A DNA stretch of 15,107 nt. It comes from Polyangiaceae bacterium. GTDB taxonomy: Bacteria > Myxococcota > Polyangia > Polyangiales > Polyangiaceae. Of the stretch, positions 12,671-15,107 are shown in pieces (the stretch's first letter is position 1; each line of letters opens with the position of its first letter). Made by a program: the position numbers and the translations under genes. The notes beneath the pieces were generated by a model. It was given only the letters and a program-made list of their open reading frames with translations, was not told where the DNA came from and did not search any database. The stretch covers positions 1 to 15,107 of the forward strand of contig JAICTU010000202.1 in NCBI GenBank assembly GCA_025936205.1. The letters run 5' to 3'.

Positions 12671-14332
12671 ATGAGGCCCCGCTTGTCCCCTCACCGACCT
12701 CTTCGATCGCAGACTTTGGCCAGCTGTGCTTGCTCGGCGCTGCTGGCCCTGTTCGTTGGAGCTTGCGGCGACGCAGGCAACGGCAACTCCAGCTCGGTGC
12801 AGCCCTTTGGCGGCAGCGCCTTCGGAAGCCCCTCGGGCACCCCGAACAACAACCAGCAGGCGAACCCGCCGAGCTCCAATCCGAGCGACCCGGCGGCGTC
12901 GACCAACAACTCGACGAACCCGCCCGCGTCCACCGGCACCAACACCAATCCCGAGACGGTCCCGGGCGACGTCACGCTCAACCCGGGTCAGACGGGCCAG
13001 ACCGGCGGCACCAACACCGACGGCATGAACACCGGCACCACACCGCCGGACATGACCCAGCAGCCGCCTCCCGACGGCACGCAGCCGCCGCCTGCCGAGC
13101 CGCCCCCGCCCACGCTCGAGCGCCCCACCAGGGGCACGCCCAACCTGTTCACGCAGGACCTCGGCATCCCCGTGGGTGAAGTCGATGCCAAGCTCACCAC
13201 GGCGGTGAACCGCTACTTCGGCATCGGCACCAACGAGCCGGCCACGCCCACGCGCGACACCGGTTTCCGCGTCTACTACGAGCTGCCGCAGGACCGCAGC
13301 ATGGCCTTCATCTGGACGACGGACTCGAACGACGTGCGCAGCGAAGGCATGTCGTACGGCATGATGATCGCGCTGCAGATGGACATGCAGCAGCAGTTCA
13401 ACGCGCTCTGGAAGTTCGCCAAGACGTTCATGCAGTTCCCGCAGAACTCGGCCACCACCAGCTGGCGCGGGAACTTCCGCTGGCAGGGCACGGTGAACAC
13501 CAACAACGCCAACAACTGGCAGGTGAATTTCCCGGACGCCGCGGGCCCCGCCCCCGATGGCGACGAGTACTTCGCGGCCGCGCTGTACCTCGCCGATCGG
13601 CGCTGGGGCAGCAACGGCGGTGTGAACTACCAGCAGGAAGCCTCCACGATCTCGCACGCGATGCTGGCCAACACGGCCGCGGGCAACAACACCCCGCTGA
13701 TCAACGCGGCCAACAACCTGGTCGTCTTCTTCCCCAACGTGCAGAACCAGTTCACGGACCCGAGCTACAACCTGCCCGCGTTCTACGAGATCTATGCGAC
13801 GGACGGGCCTCAGGGTGACGCCGGCCGCTGGAACACCATCGCCGACGCCAGCCGGCGTCTGATCGTCAACTCGGCGAACGCCACCACCGGCTTGCACCCG
13901 GACTACGCCAACTTCAACGGCACCCCCAACGCGGGCGGCGATACCCACGATCAGTTCCGCTATGACGCCTGGCGCGTGATCATGAACATGGCCGTGGACT
14001 ATGCCTGGTCCGGCCAGGACGCGCGCTGGACGACGCAGGCCAACAAGTATCATGCCTTCTTCGCGGACAAGCTGAACGCCGCCAAGGACAACGTCACCAA
14101 TCAGACCTTCGCGCTCAACGGCAGCAACGCCGCCGGCGGCAACTCCACGGCGCTCACCTCGACGCTCGGCGCCGGAGCGATCGCCTCCACCGCGCCGAAC
14201 CGCCTGGACTTCGTCAACGCGGCCTGGACCGTCTACCAGCAGAGCGGCCAGTATCGGTACTACCAGGAGTCAGTCTACATCCTGGGCCTGCTCGCCACCT
14301 CCGGCCTGATGGGCTACGAGTGGGCGCAGTAA
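12671..14332 (+). CDS. lipid-anchored GH8 glycoside hydrolase (probable xylan-oligosaccharide enzyme)
   Basis: 553 aa. The signal peptide ends in the lipobox VGAC (Cys32). Residues 33-150 are a disordered linker rich in Asn, Thr, Gly and Pro. The catalytic domain (about 155-553) is an (alpha/alpha)6-barrel GH8. Its signature NDVRSEGMSYGMMIALQMD (220-238) holds Glu225, the general acid by family alignment. PDGDEYFAAALYLADRRWG (295-313) follows, and FRYDAWR (429-435) probably supplies the base, Asp432. This wording is closest to reducing-end xylose-releasing exo-oligoxylanases, so I prefer a xylo-oligosaccharide substrate over cellulose or chitosan. The domain is strikingly rich in Asn and Gln. 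Surface anchoring would keep released sugars near the cell. A single-gene transcript is likely; hairpins follow the stop. Confidence 0.9.
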   Translation: MRPRLSPHRPLRSQTLASCACSALLALFVGACGDAGNGNSSSVQPFGGSAFGSPSGTPNNNQQANPPSSNPSDPAASTNNSTNPPASTGTNTNPETVPGDVTLNPGQTGQTGGTNTDGMNTGTTPPDMTQQPPPDGTQPPPAEPPPPTLERPTRGTPNLFTQDLGIPVGEVDAKLTTAVNRYFGIGTNEPATPTRDTGFRVYYELPQDRSMAFIWTTDSNDVRSEGMSYGMMIALQMDMQQQFNALWKFAKTFMQFPQNSATTSWRGNFRWQGTVNTNNANNWQVNFPDAAGPAPDGDEYFAAALYLADRRWGSNGGVNYQQEASTISHAMLANTAAGNNTPLINAANNLVVFFPNVQNQFTDPSYNLPAFYEIYATDGPQGDAGRWNTIADASRRLIVNSANATTGLHPDYANFNGTPNAGGDTHDQFRYDAWRVIMNMAVDYAWSGQDARWTTQANKYHAFFADKLNAAKDNVTNQTFALNGSNAAGGNSTALTSTLGAGAIASTAPNRLDFVNAAWTVYQQSGQYRYYQESVYILGLLATSGLMGYEWAQ

Positions 14333-14348
14333 AGAAGCCGTAGGATCA

Positions 14349-14367
14349 GGGCTCGGAACCAGAGCCC
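14349..14367. terminator. hairpin downstream of the GH8 gene
   Basis: GGGCTC and GAGCCC form a 6-bp stem with a 7-base loop, 16 bases after the GH8 stop. There is no T-run. It is the first of two hairpins in the 102-base gap between convergent genes. Confidence 0.35.
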
Positions 14368-14377
14368 GGCACAGCAC

Positions 14378-14408
14378 GCCAGGATATGCCCATCGGGCAC
14401 ATTCTGGC
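14378..14408. terminator. strong hairpin between convergent genes
   Basis: A 14-position stem (one A/C mismatch and one G-U pair) with a 3-base ATC loop, followed on the plus strand by gttgctcatttc. Placed between two convergent stop codons, it probably terminates the GH8 transcript and may block read-through from the opposite side. Confidence 0.55.
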
Positions 14409-14434
14409 GTTGCTCATTTCGGCCAGCTCCGAGC

Positions 14435-15107
14435 TCAATCCAGATCCCTGACCCCTTGCTCGAGACTCGCTGCAATCCGGGCTTCGACGTCGGGCCAGAG
14501 ATCACTCCGCCAACCTTCGAAGCGAGCGACGGCGATCACAACCGGATAGCGCCCGATGACCTCGAAGTAGCGCACCACCCTTCGATCGCTGCCGCGGTAT
14601 TCATCGCGCAACACGCGGCGCCCCCGCAGCGCGGTAAACTCCAGAGACGTGCGCGGCAGATCGGGATCGGTGGGCTCGCGCTCGATCTCCGCGCGGACCT
14701 GGCTCAGCCAATGCTCGGCGTGCGCCTCGGGGCTCAGCTCATCTCCCGCCACGGTGTCGAGCGCCACCTTCACCGCGATCGGCGAGCGCCCCGGTACGCC
14801 GAAGTGAAAGCCATCGGGTTTTCCCTCGGCGATCGGTAGCGGCTCGCGATCGATCGGCTCCGGCAGCTCCAGGCTGAGCGGCGTCGTTCCCAGCGCCACC
14901 CGCTGCACGCGCGGCGGGCGGGAGAAGCGCCAGGGACGCCCGTCGATCAACGCCAGCACGAGCGCGGCGGCAAAGGCCAGCGCGGCGAGCGCACTGCCGA
15001 GCGAGTACAGCTTGTCCACCAGCTGGCGCCGGGGCGAGACGATCGCTCGCTCGTACCGAGGATAGATGGCGACGGCGCCCAGCACGAACCCCACGATGCC
15101 GCCGCCG
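14435..15107 (-). CDS. C-terminal part of a membrane protein, possibly rhomboid-type (partial)
   Basis: The frame is open through the right window edge. A GTG at 15094 could serve as a start, but the upstream codons (GGGI before VGFVLGAVAIY) continue a membrane helix, so the true start is most likely outside the window. Visible parts: the end of a Gly-rich helix, a basic loop (RYERAIVSPRRQLVDK), and a second helix (LGSALAALAFAAALVLALI). A soluble domain of about 165 residues follows, with mixed strands and helices (SPIAVKVALDTVAGDE, VLRDEYRGSDRRVVRYFEVIGRYPVVIAVARF). The GGGIVGFVLG helix resembles the last core helix of rhomboid proteases, but the catalytic Ser and His would lie beyond the edge. 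I do not recognise the C-terminal domain. The reading frame is well supported; the family is tentative. Confidence 0.7.
   Translation of the reverse strand, partial: GGGIVGFVLGAVAIYPRYERAIVSPRRQLVDKLYSLGSALAALAFAAALVLALIDGRPWRFSRPPRVQRVALGTTPLSLELPEPIDREPLPIAEGKPDGFHFGVPGRSPIAVKVALDTVAGDELSPEAHAEHWLSQVRAEIEREPTDPDLPRTSLEFTALRGRRVLRDEYRGSDRRVVRYFEVIGRYPVVIAVARFEGWRSDLWPDVEARIAASLEQGVRDLD

Noticed and set aside
12659..14053. 464-codon minus-strand frame opposite the GH8 gene
   Set aside because: Val/Arg/Gly-rich with no domain; it arises from the codon bias of the GH8 gene.
1..15107. CRISPR array, tRNA or rRNA gene, transposase, phage or known defence genes
   Set aside because: I looked on both strands and found no regularly spaced repeats, cloverleaf-like sequences or matching proteins.

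Overview
The window is GC-rich and almost fully coding. It looks like a chromosomal segment from a myxobacterium (Myxococcota, probably Polyangia). Four features point there: a Ser/Thr kinase with an extracytoplasmic PEGA domain, a lipoprotein with a Myxococcus-type Cys-rich repeat followed by FG-GAP repeats, TPR-PEGA proteins, and secreted lipoproteins with long Pro/Ala or Asn/Thr linkers. No taxonomic search was run, so this rests on protein family content. I see no CRISPR array, tRNA, rRNA, insertion sequence, phage gene or recognisable defence system.

Layout. (1) 91-2238, minus: a membrane transporter of the NTT/ADP-ATP-carrier-like MFS type with a C-terminal HEAT-like helical domain. A 39-bp exact copy of part of this gene lies at 1-39, on the window edge. 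(2) 2350-9269, plus: five tightly packed genes that look like one operon. They encode a membrane Ser/Thr kinase with PEGA, a Cys-rich FG-GAP lipoprotein, a TPR plus double-PEGA protein with two C-terminal membrane segments, an outer-membrane beta-barrel protein, and an RlpA-type peptidoglycan-acting lipoprotein. Two junctions overlap (TGATG and ATGA). (3) 9282-10261, minus: an SRPBCC (AHSA1-type) protein followed by an ArsR-type repressor, with TGATG overlap, behind a very AT-rich promoter island. (4) 10378-11319, plus, divergent from that pair: an aldo/keto reductase whose canonical catalytic histidine is replaced. (5) 11405-12415, plus: an orphan Bug/TctC-type periplasmic binding protein. 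(6) 12671-14332, plus: a lipid-anchored GH8 glycoside hydrolase, probably a xylan-oligosaccharide enzyme. (7) 14435 to the window edge, minus: the C-terminal part of a membrane protein, possibly a rhomboid-type protease.

The most interesting unit is the five-gene operon. Its products should sit in succession from cytoplasm to cell surface: kinase across the inner membrane, PEGA and TPR domains in the periplasm, an RlpA enzyme at the peptidoglycan, a beta-barrel in the outer membrane and a calcium-loop lipoprotein. I infer an envelope-sensing or envelope-maintenance module. The sequence supports co-expression and location, not a specific function.
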